Virus record (IMG/VR): IMGVR_UViG_3300010373_000018 | Location: 1 to 43,501 of that record | Length of the DNA: 43,501 bases | Strand: one strand, 5' to 3' | Origin: a virus | Shown: positions 35,869 to 43,501 of the stretch, piece by piece | Numbering within the stretch: the stretch's first letter is position 1 | How the letters are laid out: every line of letters begins with the position of its first letter | Program-made: the position numbers and the translations under genes | Notes under the pieces: model-generated | Database searches by the model: none | Seen by the model: only the letters and a program-made list of their open reading frames with translations | Told to the model about the DNA's origin: nothing

Positions 35869-38802
35869 TTACACACTTTCCACACTCACTAATACCCCTG
35901 ATTTAAAAGTCCAAATTTCGACTGTATCATCTTCTAGCTTGACATTCCTGGTTATTGTCAAACCTGTATCTCCGCCAACACTAACTGTAGTTAAATTTAC
36001 TTGGTTGAAGGTTGGACTATCTGAAGGCTTTAATCCCTGACCTATTTTATCATTATAAGTTTCTCCCTCCCATTTATCGGAATCACCTACTTTTGCTTTA
36101 TCATCATTGATAATCAGATAACCACTATCCCATCTTAAGTACTTTTCTCCAAACAACCTATCTTCCATCAAAGGAGGTACAGTTGGAACAGAAAGTAGTT
36201 CTCCATGCCTAACACCCCGAACAGTCATGATCATATTAGATTCACTACCTCTTTCCAAGGTCTTTTGCAATGTTGCATTTGCTGCGTTGATATAGTTTTG
36301 AGCTGAAACCCAACTTTGACTAGCGCCACTAACACCTGAAGATCCTCCGCCACTTCCGCCAGTTAAGGAGTTTGCGCCCATATCCTGACCTCCAAAGGGT
36401 AAATGATCTAATCCTATCTGCTGGACCGTACCGTTAAACAAATTATCTTTCGATGATACCTCACCCTGTCTGATATCGTAAATTACTCCTTCGTCATCTT
36501 CTAATATCAAAGAAGCATTTAACTGCATGTCAGGTATTCCAAATCCTCCGTCGATACACTTATTAGGTGAATAATATCGTCTCATTATCGACTTTGCGAG
36601 CATCATGCCCAAAGGCCCGATATCAAGACTATTATCTGTAGTCATCCATTTATCAGTAACAACATCATTAACTGTCATTTGGCTAATATGATCGACATTC
36701 TTTTCATCGCCTGTATAAACATTAATGTTTTCAATTGAATCAAAGTATTCTCCTCTTTGCTCATACCTATAGACACGACCTTTGCCTTGCTGAGAAGATG
36801 AAACACGGGTAATCATCACATCTGCAATCTGTACATAAGGATTCCATTGACCTTTATAGAATGTTACATTCTCAACTCTGTTAATATTATCCTGAATGTA
36901 ATTTATCTCCCCACTCCTATAGTATTCTTCCCAGTCTACAACATAGCTCCAAGCAATTTTATTTTTATCTTTTGAGGCATTTGAAGTTTTAAAAAGTAAT
37001 CGGGCTGAACCTACAAAATTTACCGTCAAAATTCCTGACTCTGGAATAGCTTCACATCTTACTTTTACCTTTCCCCACTCTGACAATGTACCGGGGATAT
37101 GACTAGGCGAATAATTACTATTAAAATGGAATACATTTCGGTCATGATCCATTTTTATCCATCTACCCATAGGATTTGGGGACATGTAATAGGGGTCATT
37201 CCAATTTTCCTGATCTCCTGAATTAACAAGATAATACACATCTCCTGTAGGAGTTTTCAGTTCACATATTACTGTATTATAAGAATTACTTGGAACATTA
37301 TCAAATATTTCATTTATCCTCTGATACCATTCTAAGAATAATTCATCGCTTTTAACCATATTTATGGTAATAGGTCTTAATCTGTTCTTGGAATTGAATT
37401 CGTCGGGTGTAGTTATTTCAATAGCTCTAGAAAATGGCTGTCCTGTTACTTCAAAATTAGTAATTCGCAAATCTATTGGACTACCTAAAACATCCCTAGT
37501 CCATCCTTGTGGGGTGTATACTGATGGTGGAGAAGGAATATAAGGAAATGAAAAATCACCATTGTAAATCAAGTTCACCAGTGGGTCACCTTCAACACGG
37601 TACCGATAATTGTAGTTGACACTTACTTTTTTTAATGTCTTATCAATATACCTTACATTACCGTCAATCTTGAATTTCAATAGATCTTCACAAGGAATCA
37701 CAATTGAATCTGCAATACTATCTCTTTCAATAAAATCACCTAAAGACTCGTACTTATAATACTGCTCTGCTATCCGTTCTTTATCTAGACTTTCAAGCAC
37801 CCACATGCCATTAGCCTGCGTAACTTTAAGATCCCATTGAACGGCTAAGTTCTCAAAGACATCCCATGACGACATAGCGATGTCTTTATAAGAATAGTAT
37901 GGCAAGTTTTTATTTCGTTCAAAATCCGATATTTCAGGATCCGTACTTAACCACGTTCTTAAATCATGCTTTGTTATCTGCAAAGGATTACCTTCTACAG
38001 TACTTAATGCTGCATCAAAGAACTGTGCAACGATAAATGTGTCCTGAGCCACAAAAAAAGGATTACTCAGCGTCAGACGGACTCCCGTTCCATTTGGGGC
38101 GACACTAAGTATCTTTGCCGTATATATTGTCCGGTCTCCATCATCTAATTGATAATAACTGATGTAATTACCAACAGCATATTCACTCGCTGGCATAGTT
38201 GGCCCAAAAGCAAATGTTCCATCATTAAAACCAAGAGCATCAATTACATATTCTTGAGTATTTACTAAAAGTGGCTTTCTGTCAGTTAAGGTTTTGAAGT
38301 CTAAAGTTAAACCTGTTTTTAAAAGACACTCTTTTATCACAAATAAGAAATCCCTCGAAAAAATTCCATCTGCAACACCATAGTTCTGACCATTAGAATC
38401 CACGAATGGAAGATCTTTTAATTTTGTCAATCCATCAAAACCCGTAATATTAAGATATCGGTTTCCCTGCGTATCTTCTTCCTCAAAGTTTTCCGGAGAC
38501 ATAAATCCGATCCAATCTATTTTATTATCAATTAAATGAACGATCTGGAAATCGGCATCTGATGCAGTAAAGATATCATCCATTCCGAAATCTTCATCAC
38601 CGATCAACTGAACGGTACAACTTGTAGGATATATACCGCCTATCTTATCTTCTTCGTTATTTAAAATTGCTTTGACAAAAGGAACAGGACCAGCATCCAC
38701 ATAGATTGCTGACCCTGTATAATTATACTTTCTGATCGAAACCCTAGCAGGTGTATCAGAATTATTAATACAATATTCGTGGAAATATATCTCTCCGTAC
38801 AT
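35869..38802 (-). CDS. Distal tail / tail-associated baseplate protein
   Basis: 977 residues from the ATG at 38800-38802 (MYGEIYFHEYCINNSDTPARVSIRKYNYTG). The N-terminal SIRKYNYTGSAIYVDAGPVPFVKAILNNEEDKIGGIYPTSCTVQLIGDEDF... is typical of the large protein that follows the tape measure gene in Bacteroidetes siphoviruses. The middle contains NLIYNGDFSFPYIPSPPSV...GWTRD, a jelly-roll-like start, and the end has a GGSGGGSSG linker before a short strand domain (GDTGLTITRNVKL). It would form the tail tip and hold the fibre. Enzymatic motifs are not seen. Confidence 0.7.
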   Translation of the reverse strand: MYGEIYFHEYCINNSDTPARVSIRKYNYTGSAIYVDAGPVPFVKAILNNEEDKIGGIYPTSCTVQLIGDEDFGMDDIFTASDADFQIVHLIDNKIDWIGFMSPENFEEEDTQGNRYLNITGFDGLTKLKDLPFVDSNGQNYGVADGIFSRDFLFVIKECLLKTGLTLDFKTLTDRKPLLVNTQEYVIDALGFNDGTFAFGPTMPASEYAVGNYISYYQLDDGDRTIYTAKILSVAPNGTGVRLTLSNPFFVAQDTFIVAQFFDAALSTVEGNPLQITKHDLRTWLSTDPEISDFERNKNLPYYSYKDIAMSSWDVFENLAVQWDLKVTQANGMWVLESLDKERIAEQYYKYESLGDFIERDSIADSIVIPCEDLLKFKIDGNVRYIDKTLKKVSVNYNYRYRVEGDPLVNLIYNGDFSFPYIPSPPSVYTPQGWTRDVLGSPIDLRITNFEVTGQPFSRAIEITTPDEFNSKNRLRPITINMVKSDELFLEWYQRINEIFDNVPSNSYNTVICELKTPTGDVYYLVNSGDQENWNDPYYMSPNPMGRWIKMDHDRNVFHFNSNYSPSHIPGTLSEWGKVKVRCEAIPESGILTVNFVGSARLLFKTSNASKDKNKIAWSYVVDWEEYYRSGEINYIQDNINRVENVTFYKGQWNPYVQIADVMITRVSSSQQGKGRVYRYEQRGEYFDSIENINVYTGDEKNVDHISQMTVNDVVTDKWMTTDNSLDIGPLGMMLAKSIMRRYYSPNKCIDGGFGIPDMQLNASLILEDDEGVIYDIRQGEVSSKDNLFNGTVQQIGLDHLPFGGQDMGANSLTGGSGGGSSGVSGASQSWVSAQNYINAANATLQKTLERGSESNMIMTVRGVRHGELLSVPTVPPLMEDRLFGEKYLRWDSGYLIINDDKAKVGDSDKWEGETYNDKIGQGLKPSDSPTFNQVNLTTVSVGGDTGLTITRNVKLEDDTVEIWTFKSGVLVSVESV

Positions 38803-38808
38803 CACTTA

Positions 38809-41800
38809 TCACCCTCTCCCTATTTTCCTTTCCCGACGTGTAGCCTTGTTGTTAGATAACTTTATTACGTTGTTTCTAACATCTCCGTCTACTTTAACGC
38901 TTAAAGATACATTATTTTTAGTATTCATAGCACCCAAAGATGGATTTTGGCTAATTTTATTAGCTAATTGAGGAGTAAAATCTTCTACAGACGGTATTTT
39001 ACCCGAATTTATGGATTCTAATAGTGGCCGGAATTGCTTTGTTGCCTGAGCATTAACTACATATTCCTGACCATGGACAACACCTGCCGGAGTATTAACA
39101 CCAACATTACCTGTATAACCACCGCTTGCAAAGCCTCCGAATAAACCTGAAAATATAGATCCAATTCCACCTGTTGCAATACCTCCTAAAATTTTAACAG
39201 CTGCTAGTTTTACCAACTGACTAATAATTGATGATACCATTGACCTAAAAACATCCTCCATCCCCTTTGCAAAACTTTCTCCTTTGATTAACATGTTTGC
39301 AAATGAACTACCTATTCCTTCTGTCAGCTGGTCATAAGCACCTTTAAGGGTGTTTAACGTTTCTTGTTGATTTAATAATGCTGTCTGATACTTTTGAAAC
39401 TCTTCAAGCTTACTTTTATATTCAGGATCCGACGCATTCACATCTTGCATTTTCCTTGTATTCTCATCCAAAAGAATATTTGTTTTTTCTAATGATTTAT
39501 TGAATATATTTCTACCATCTGTCATGTCTACACGCATTTTATTATCTAATGCATGTAACACTTCCATCTTCTTATAATACTCATCTTGTAGTGCTGACTC
39601 TCGAGAATTTACCCCATTACTTAAACCTGATTCTGCTTGAGACTTCAATTCCTTTTCAAGTATCTCAGACATCTTTTTATACTCAGCATTCAATTGGCGC
39701 AAGGATCTTTGCCCTGACGTCTCATCGAATTTCCGAGCAAAAACAAGATCAATGCTAATTGCATCAGCTGTTATTTTTTTCTTTGATTCTGCTAAATCCC
39801 GAGCTGACTTCAGTTCATCTTTTTTCTTCTTTTCTAAACTTTCTTTCATGATCTTATCTGTTGCCAGATAAGTTTCTTTTACCTTATTGATCTCAAGTTG
39901 TTTAATAGTTTCGGCAGCATCTCCGATAGTTTTGACAGACTCTCGTGCTTTTTTAATCCAGCCATTGTACTTTTCGTCTATTTCAAATCGTGTTTTTGCA
40001 ATTCCTTTTAGCTCAACTTTATTAACAGAATCTATTGAGGAAATCAAGATATCTTCCAAAGATTTTCTCTCCTTTTTTAATCTTTCAGGCTCATTATTTG
40101 TCTTAGTTTTTTTTGTTTTAGAACTTGATTCTATCTTAGTTTGAGAATTGGCAACATCTTTAGCTACCTCTTTTATTGCATCTGCATTTTTTTTACTAGT
40201 TTTCGAAGATTTATTAAATCCATCTAACCAGCTTTGCTGTTGTTTAGATAATTCTACACCTGCTTGTTTTAATGCTTCTATATCCTGTAGAGCAGATAAA
40301 TTTTTTTGAGCTGAAATAGTTTTACTAGATTTATCCTGACCCGTAAAACTCTCCCACATTGTAGCATTGCCATTTGCTATCCTTTGAAACTTTTTCTGCG
40401 CCTCTTCAGCTTGTTTAACGTTGCTCTCCCATGATTTTCCAATTTTCTCTATTGCTTCACTATTAGCCTCTCTAATTAATTTTCGATGTGCATCTGTTAA
40501 TTGATTTACTTTACCGATATTAACATCTAAAGCCATCCCATAGTTATCCCATTGCGTAACTGCACCTGGCATAATCTCACCCAATTGTTGAATAACACCC
40601 CGCAAATCTTCATGAGCATCTTTATTGCTTAAAGATTTTGGCAACAAATCTTTGTATCGAGCAACCAGATCATTGACAGCACCATTGTACTCAGTAAGAC
40701 TACTTTTATTTTCATTTACCTCATAAGCCAATAGTTTGGAGGTATTTATTAGATCAAAGGTCTGAGCCAACCATGTAGCTAACGACTGTGATCTTTCTGA
40801 ATCAATAAATGCTTCTTTAATTGACCGGCCTAATTGATCAGTAACACCAGCTAGGTTTAAGTTTCTAATTGCAGCCTGCTCTGCTGCTTTAGAGCCATTC
40901 TCATATTCTTTAGTACCCAGAGCAGTTAATTCATTTAATCTTTCCTGATTATTAGCAATAGCTAAAATTGCATTGGTGTATCTTTCAGATTTAATACCTG
41001 CCCCCGCTAAAATATCGTAAAAAGAAGTTAGTGTACTACCTCCACTTTTTAGCCCAACGAAAAACTTGTTCAATGCTTTCTCTGCATCAGTATTAATTAG
41101 ATTTGTAAATTTTTCTAAGGTTAATGAAGCATCACCAATCTGAGCAACAGCAAAGAAGTCTTCTCTTTTCTTAGCGAGTTCCCCAATTAGTTTACCTACC
41201 GCAGTACCTGCAACCTCCGCACTGATACCCGCCTCTTCTAATGTAGCACCATATGCTAAAATAGATGGTAACGCAATTTTTGCAATACTAGCAGATCCCC
41301 CAACACGTTGAGTAAAATCAACTAAGAATCCACCAGTAGCTAAACCAGCCTGCCCTAATGCAAGAATTGCAGAACCGGTTTTCTGCATTGCTTCGCCAGC
41401 TGTTATGCCTTCTTTCTGAGCAATCTTAAAAACTCCATTAACTTTACCTAGTGATTCCGCTATGGCTTCTGCTCCCCCTGGTATTTCTTTAGCTAATGCA
41501 ACCCCAAGAAAATCTAATGCTTGAATAAACCCGACAAGTTCACCTTTCGCAATTCCTAATTGCCCCCCTATGGTGCCAATATCAATCAGATCTTTCAATC
41601 CTGTTCTGGTAGGAAGTGCTTTTAATGCATCTACCAATTCATAAGATTCTTTTTTTGTCAGTTCAGCAGTTCTCTGAAGATCAGATAATGAATCACTAAT
41701 TTCTAGATTCCCTGAAACTATTGCCTGTGATGCCGCAGTGAATGAAAGAGCCATTGGTAAAAATAAACTTGCAACTCCCTGCATTGCTCCTGTTGCTGAT

Positions 41801-42531
41801 GCAATACCATTAGAAGCGGAGTTTACACCTTTTCCCAGTGCGCCAAATAAACCATAATTACCGACACTTCGTTGATAATTACCCATTGCCGCATCATACT
41901 GCTTAAGTTTTGAATTTAATGCACTGTATTCTGCAATTTGCTTGCGTATAGCTTTATTATTAAGATCAAACCCTCCCTCACTTTCTCGCAATGCCTTTCC
42001 CAAAGCAGTCAATCTTTGCTGTGATTCTCTATAGGATCCAGAAGCCGCTTGTGTTTCCTTTTTATTTTGAGCTTGAGCTAACCTCAACTTAGAAATAGCC
42101 TCTGCATTCTTCGCAACTTCTTCTCTGTGCTTTTGAGTTGCTTTTTTACTATCTTCAGTCTTTAATCTCGAATCTGCAATTGCTTTATTATTAGATTCTA
42201 ACTGATTTTTTAGATCTTGGTGAGCAGATTTTAATTCTATTATTTTTGATTTCCATTTTTCAGCTTCAGCCTTTGATGCCTCAATAGCCTCTCCACTTTT
42301 ATAGGTACTAGAAATAAACTTATCAAGGGATATTCCTCCAAATGAAGATTTAATATTTTCGGCAATCTCTTTGGTTGATTTACCAAGATTTTGAAACCTT
42401 TGTTCGATAACAGAAATATGCCTATCACCTTTATTAACAAAATCTTCTATACTTTTCTCTGCAGTGCCCAACCCTTTTGACAGCTGGTCCAACTTAGCCC
42501 TTACCTCTACACTTAATACTGCATCTGCCAT
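38809..42531 (-). CDS. Tape measure protein
   Basis: 1240 residues. Long coiled coils at both ends (DQLSKGLGTAEKSIEDF, KKATQKHREEVAKNAEAISKLRLAQAQ; later KESLEKKKKDELKSARDLAESKKK) flank a TP901-like core with hydrophobic segments (GVASLFLPMALSFTAASQAI; GEAMQKTGSAILALGQAGLATGG; LPSILAYGATLEEAGISAEV). The C-terminal region (SSIISQLVKLAAVKILGGIATGGIGSIFSGLFGGFASGGYTG) can cross membranes. It fixes tail length (about 1.5 A per residue gives near 190 nm) and delivers DNA. A strong AGGAGG precedes the ATG. Confidence 0.92.
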   Translation of the reverse strand: MADAVLSVEVRAKLDQLSKGLGTAEKSIEDFVNKGDRHISVIEQRFQNLGKSTKEIAENIKSSFGGISLDKFISSTYKSGEAIEASKAEAEKWKSKIIELKSAHQDLKNQLESNNKAIADSRLKTEDSKKATQKHREEVAKNAEAISKLRLAQAQNKKETQAASGSYRESQQRLTALGKALRESEGGFDLNNKAIRKQIAEYSALNSKLKQYDAAMGNYQRSVGNYGLFGALGKGVNSASNGIASATGAMQGVASLFLPMALSFTAASQAIVSGNLEISDSLSDLQRTAELTKKESYELVDALKALPTRTGLKDLIDIGTIGGQLGIAKGELVGFIQALDFLGVALAKEIPGGAEAIAESLGKVNGVFKIAQKEGITAGEAMQKTGSAILALGQAGLATGGFLVDFTQRVGGSASIAKIALPSILAYGATLEEAGISAEVAGTAVGKLIGELAKKREDFFAVAQIGDASLTLEKFTNLINTDAEKALNKFFVGLKSGGSTLTSFYDILAGAGIKSERYTNAILAIANNQERLNELTALGTKEYENGSKAAEQAAIRNLNLAGVTDQLGRSIKEAFIDSERSQSLATWLAQTFDLINTSKLLAYEVNENKSSLTEYNGAVNDLVARYKDLLPKSLSNKDAHEDLRGVIQQLGEIMPGAVTQWDNYGMALDVNIGKVNQLTDAHRKLIREANSEAIEKIGKSWESNVKQAEEAQKKFQRIANGNATMWESFTGQDKSSKTISAQKNLSALQDIEALKQAGVELSKQQQSWLDGFNKSSKTSKKNADAIKEVAKDVANSQTKIESSSKTKKTKTNNEPERLKKERKSLEDILISSIDSVNKVELKGIAKTRFEIDEKYNGWIKKARESVKTIGDAAETIKQLEINKVKETYLATDKIMKESLEKKKKDELKSARDLAESKKKITADAISIDLVFARKFDETSGQRSLRQLNAEYKKMSEILEKELKSQAESGLSNGVNSRESALQDEYYKKMEVLHALDNKMRVDMTDGRNIFNKSLEKTNILLDENTRKMQDVNASDPEYKSKLEEFQKYQTALLNQQETLNTLKGAYDQLTEGIGSSFANMLIKGESFAKGMEDVFRSMVSSIISQLVKLAAVKILGGIATGGIGSIFSGLFGGFASGGYTGNVGVNTPAGVVHGQEYVVNAQATKQFRPLLESINSGKIPSVEDFTPQLANKISQNPSLGAMNTKNNVSLSVKVDGDVRNNVIKLSNNKATRRERKIGRG

Positions 42532-42532
42532 A

Positions 42533-42826
42533 TTATCCTCCTGTCATCTTTTTAATCAAATCCTCAGCTTGCTTACGTTTTTCATCACTCCATTCTGATG
42601 GATTTGCCGTATATGCTTTGGAAGCTTCTTTCTCATCATCATCTATCGGCCACCACTGCTCAAGTGATTTTGGCATTTCTTTCGGATCGGCGTACCCCTT
42701 AACAATAGTCCATAATAAAAGGCGTAAGTCTTTTTTCTTCAGAACTTCGCCTTTCATATAACCAAAATATTTTATTGAAAACTGGTTAGGCGTAAGTCTT
42801 GAGTACTGCTCTGGACTTAAACCCAT
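42533..42826 (-). CDS. Tail assembly chaperone T part (expressed by -1 frameshift from the upstream gene)
   Basis: 97 residues if started at its own ATG (MGLSPEQYSRLTPNQF). It has no convincing ribosome site. Upstream its frame is open for a further 16 codons (NAYQAIKEIAYGQ before MGLSPEQ), back to the slippery A_AAA_AAG of the preceding gene, in the -1 frame relative to it. The G-T fusion would be about 233 residues. gpT-type domains have this L-S-P-x-Q-Y/F-x-R-L-T-P pattern and bind the tape measure protein. Confidence 0.8.
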   Translation of the reverse strand: MGLSPEQYSRLTPNQFSIKYFGYMKGEVLKKKDLRLLLWTIVKGYADPKEMPKSLEQWWPIDDDEKEASKAYTANPSEWSDEKRKQAEDLIKKMTGG

Positions 42827-42837
42827 TTGCCCATAAG

Positions 42838-43233
42838 CTATTTCTTTGATTGCTTGGTAGGCATTTTCTTCATCTTTTTTTTTAGATCTTCGCCTACCTT
42901 TTCAATAATTTCTACAGCTTTATCTACTCTTTCAAATAGTTTTGCCCCTGCCTTGGATTGATCGAATGCAGAAAGAACTTCATTTAAATTGGTATCATCT
43001 TCATCATCACCAAAAAAGAATTCTTCAAACTTTAAATAGATCATTTGATGGGTAAATAATGGGAAATTGGACTCAACAGCACAATGGTTTAAATAACCTG
43101 ACCAAACAACATCAACAGCAAACTTATTGGAGCCAACGTATCCAGTACCTAATAATTTCTGCATTTCCTCAAAGGCAACCATTCCGAAATAAAGGGGGAT
43201 TATTTCACCCCCAATTCTAAAGTCTATTTTCAT
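42838..43233 (-). CDS. Tail assembly chaperone G part
   Basis: 131 residues. The pattern IDFRIGGEIIPLYFGMVAFEEMQKLLGTGY...VVWSGYLNHCAVESNFPLFTHQMIYLKFEEFFFGDDEDDTNL...FDQ is typical of gpG-like chaperones in Bacteroidetes phages. The C-terminal KKKMKKMPTKQSKK tail is encoded by the slippery region. A small fraction of ribosomes would shift into the T frame. A strong AGGAGG lies 5 nt before the ATG. It lies between the tail tube and tape measure genes, the invariant position. Confidence 0.85.
   Translation of the reverse strand: MKIDFRIGGEIIPLYFGMVAFEEMQKLLGTGYVGSNKFAVDVVWSGYLNHCAVESNFPLFTHQMIYLKFEEFFFGDDEDDTNLNEVLSAFDQSKAGAKLFERVDKAVEIIEKVGEDLKKKMKKMPTKQSKK
42874..42883 (-). other. Programmed -1 ribosomal frameshift site (slippery A tract)
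   Basis: Nine consecutive As then G on the minus strand, with zero-frame codons CTA AAA AAA AAG. The heptamer A_AAA_AAG is the most efficient -1 slip site known in bacteria (as in dnaX). After the shift the frame stays open into the T part, with GAT GAA GAA AAT GCC as the first codons, and joins the next gene in frame. No obvious stimulatory pseudoknot was worked out. Confidence 0.85.
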
Positions 43234-43245
43234 ACTTGCCTCCTG

Positions 43246-43501
43246 TTATGGTGTTGGCTCTTCGTCAGCTGGCTCACCCACTCCCTGGAAAGTAACACTA
43301 AAAGTGAATGGTTCGTTATTACCTTGCGTTTCATTGTAACTTGAAATATAGGCTGTTCCATAACGTGTGTAAGTAGATCCAACTTTTGCAATTTTAACTG
43401 GGATTGTTTCACCAGACTTCGCTAAATCAAAAAGCGCTTTAAAACTAGCTTCGCTTGGTAGTAAGCCTGAATCAATTGCATTCCCGTCACCGTTCATTGT
43501 C
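43246..43501 (-). CDS. Major tail tube protein, C-terminal part (continues from 299-1)
   Basis: This is the same gene as 1-299. Bases 43379-43501 repeat 1-123, and 43246-43378 carry the last 44 codons and the TAA stop. The C-terminal block AKVGSTYTRYGTAYISSYNETQGNNEPFTFSVTFQG matches the paralogue at 1187-1687. The protein ends GEPADEEPTP, an acidic tail. A frame starting at the internal ATG 43497 is an artefact of the cut. Confidence 0.8.
   Translation of the reverse strand, partial: TMNGDGNAIDSGLLPSEASFKALFDLAKSGETIPVKIAKVGSTYTRYGTAYISSYNETQGNNEPFTFSVTFQGVGEPADEEPTP
43379..43501. repeat. Terminal direct repeat, right copy (circular overlap)
   Basis: Identical over 123 bases to 1-123; see the left copy. 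The match continues exactly to the last base of the window, the mark of an assembly overlap rather than a biological repeat with variable flanks. Confidence 0.95.

Noticed and set aside
1-43501. CRISPR arrays, diversity-generating retroelements, insertion sequences or complete tRNA genes
   Set aside because: No regularly spaced identical repeats, no reverse transcriptase motif, no transposase motif and no full cloverleaf were found; the only tRNA-type sequences are the attP fragment and the three short elements.

Overview
The window is one complete genome of a temperate tailed phage (siphovirus-like, HK97-type head). Its first and last 123 bases are identical, so it is a circular or circularly permuted molecule of about 43,378 bp opened inside a tail tube gene. 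The host is probably a Bacteroidetes bacterium, perhaps from the Sphingobacteriaceae. The evidence is high A+T content, two promoters of the Bacteroidetes type (TTTG, then TAnnTTTG about 19 bases on), a Bacteroidetes-style integrase without the usual first catalytic arginine, few Shine-Dalgarno sites, and a lipoprotein with acidic and lysine residues just after its lipid cysteine. The family-level host is inference.

Layout. The late operon runs on the minus strand from about 9.3 kb down to 1 and continues across the circle junction from 43.4 kb down to 31.6 kb. Its order is a small unknown gene, TerS, TerL, portal (with a fused C-terminal 2H phosphoesterase domain), prohead protease, major capsid protein, small head proteins, connector, head closure, a tail tube paralogue, a gp10-like protein, tail terminator, tail tube, tail chaperones (with a -1 frameshift on A_AAA_AAG), tape measure, distal tail protein, fibre, lysozyme and spanin-type genes, ending at a bidirectional terminator. 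Between 9.4 and 10.3 kb is a membrane protein gene with its own promoter and terminators.

The attachment site (10.48-10.74 kb) carries the 3' part of a tRNA-Arg(UCU), flanked by phased CTTTACA arm-type repeats and followed by the integrase. A lysogeny block on the minus strand (12.0-13.7 kb) encodes a CI/LexA-like repressor, a SHOCT-like membrane protein and a lipoprotein. A divergent operator/promoter region then opens the rightward early operon. That operon encodes a KilA-N antirepressor, an Erf annealing protein, a Rad50/SMC-like ATPase, a replication protein gene with iteron-like repeats inside it, RusA, a zinc/HNH protein, an HTH protein coupled to a cytosine methyltransferase, and an HNH endonuclease. 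From 27.6 to 31.5 kb is an accessory region of mixed orientation with a secreted protein, an SRAP-family DNA repair protein and several unknown genes.

The most unusual signals are three tRNA-like elements of 44-50 nt. Each has an acceptor-like stem, a GG-containing linker and a canonical T-arm but no anticodon arm. Two bracket a gene-free, hairpin-rich stretch of about 400 bp at 15.6-16.0 kb, which is a candidate structured RNA. The third lies between two head genes. Other notable points are the portal-2H fusion, recurrent GCTAAA/TTTAGC boxes upstream of minus-strand units, and a possible lambda-O-like origin. Functions of unknown genes are left open.
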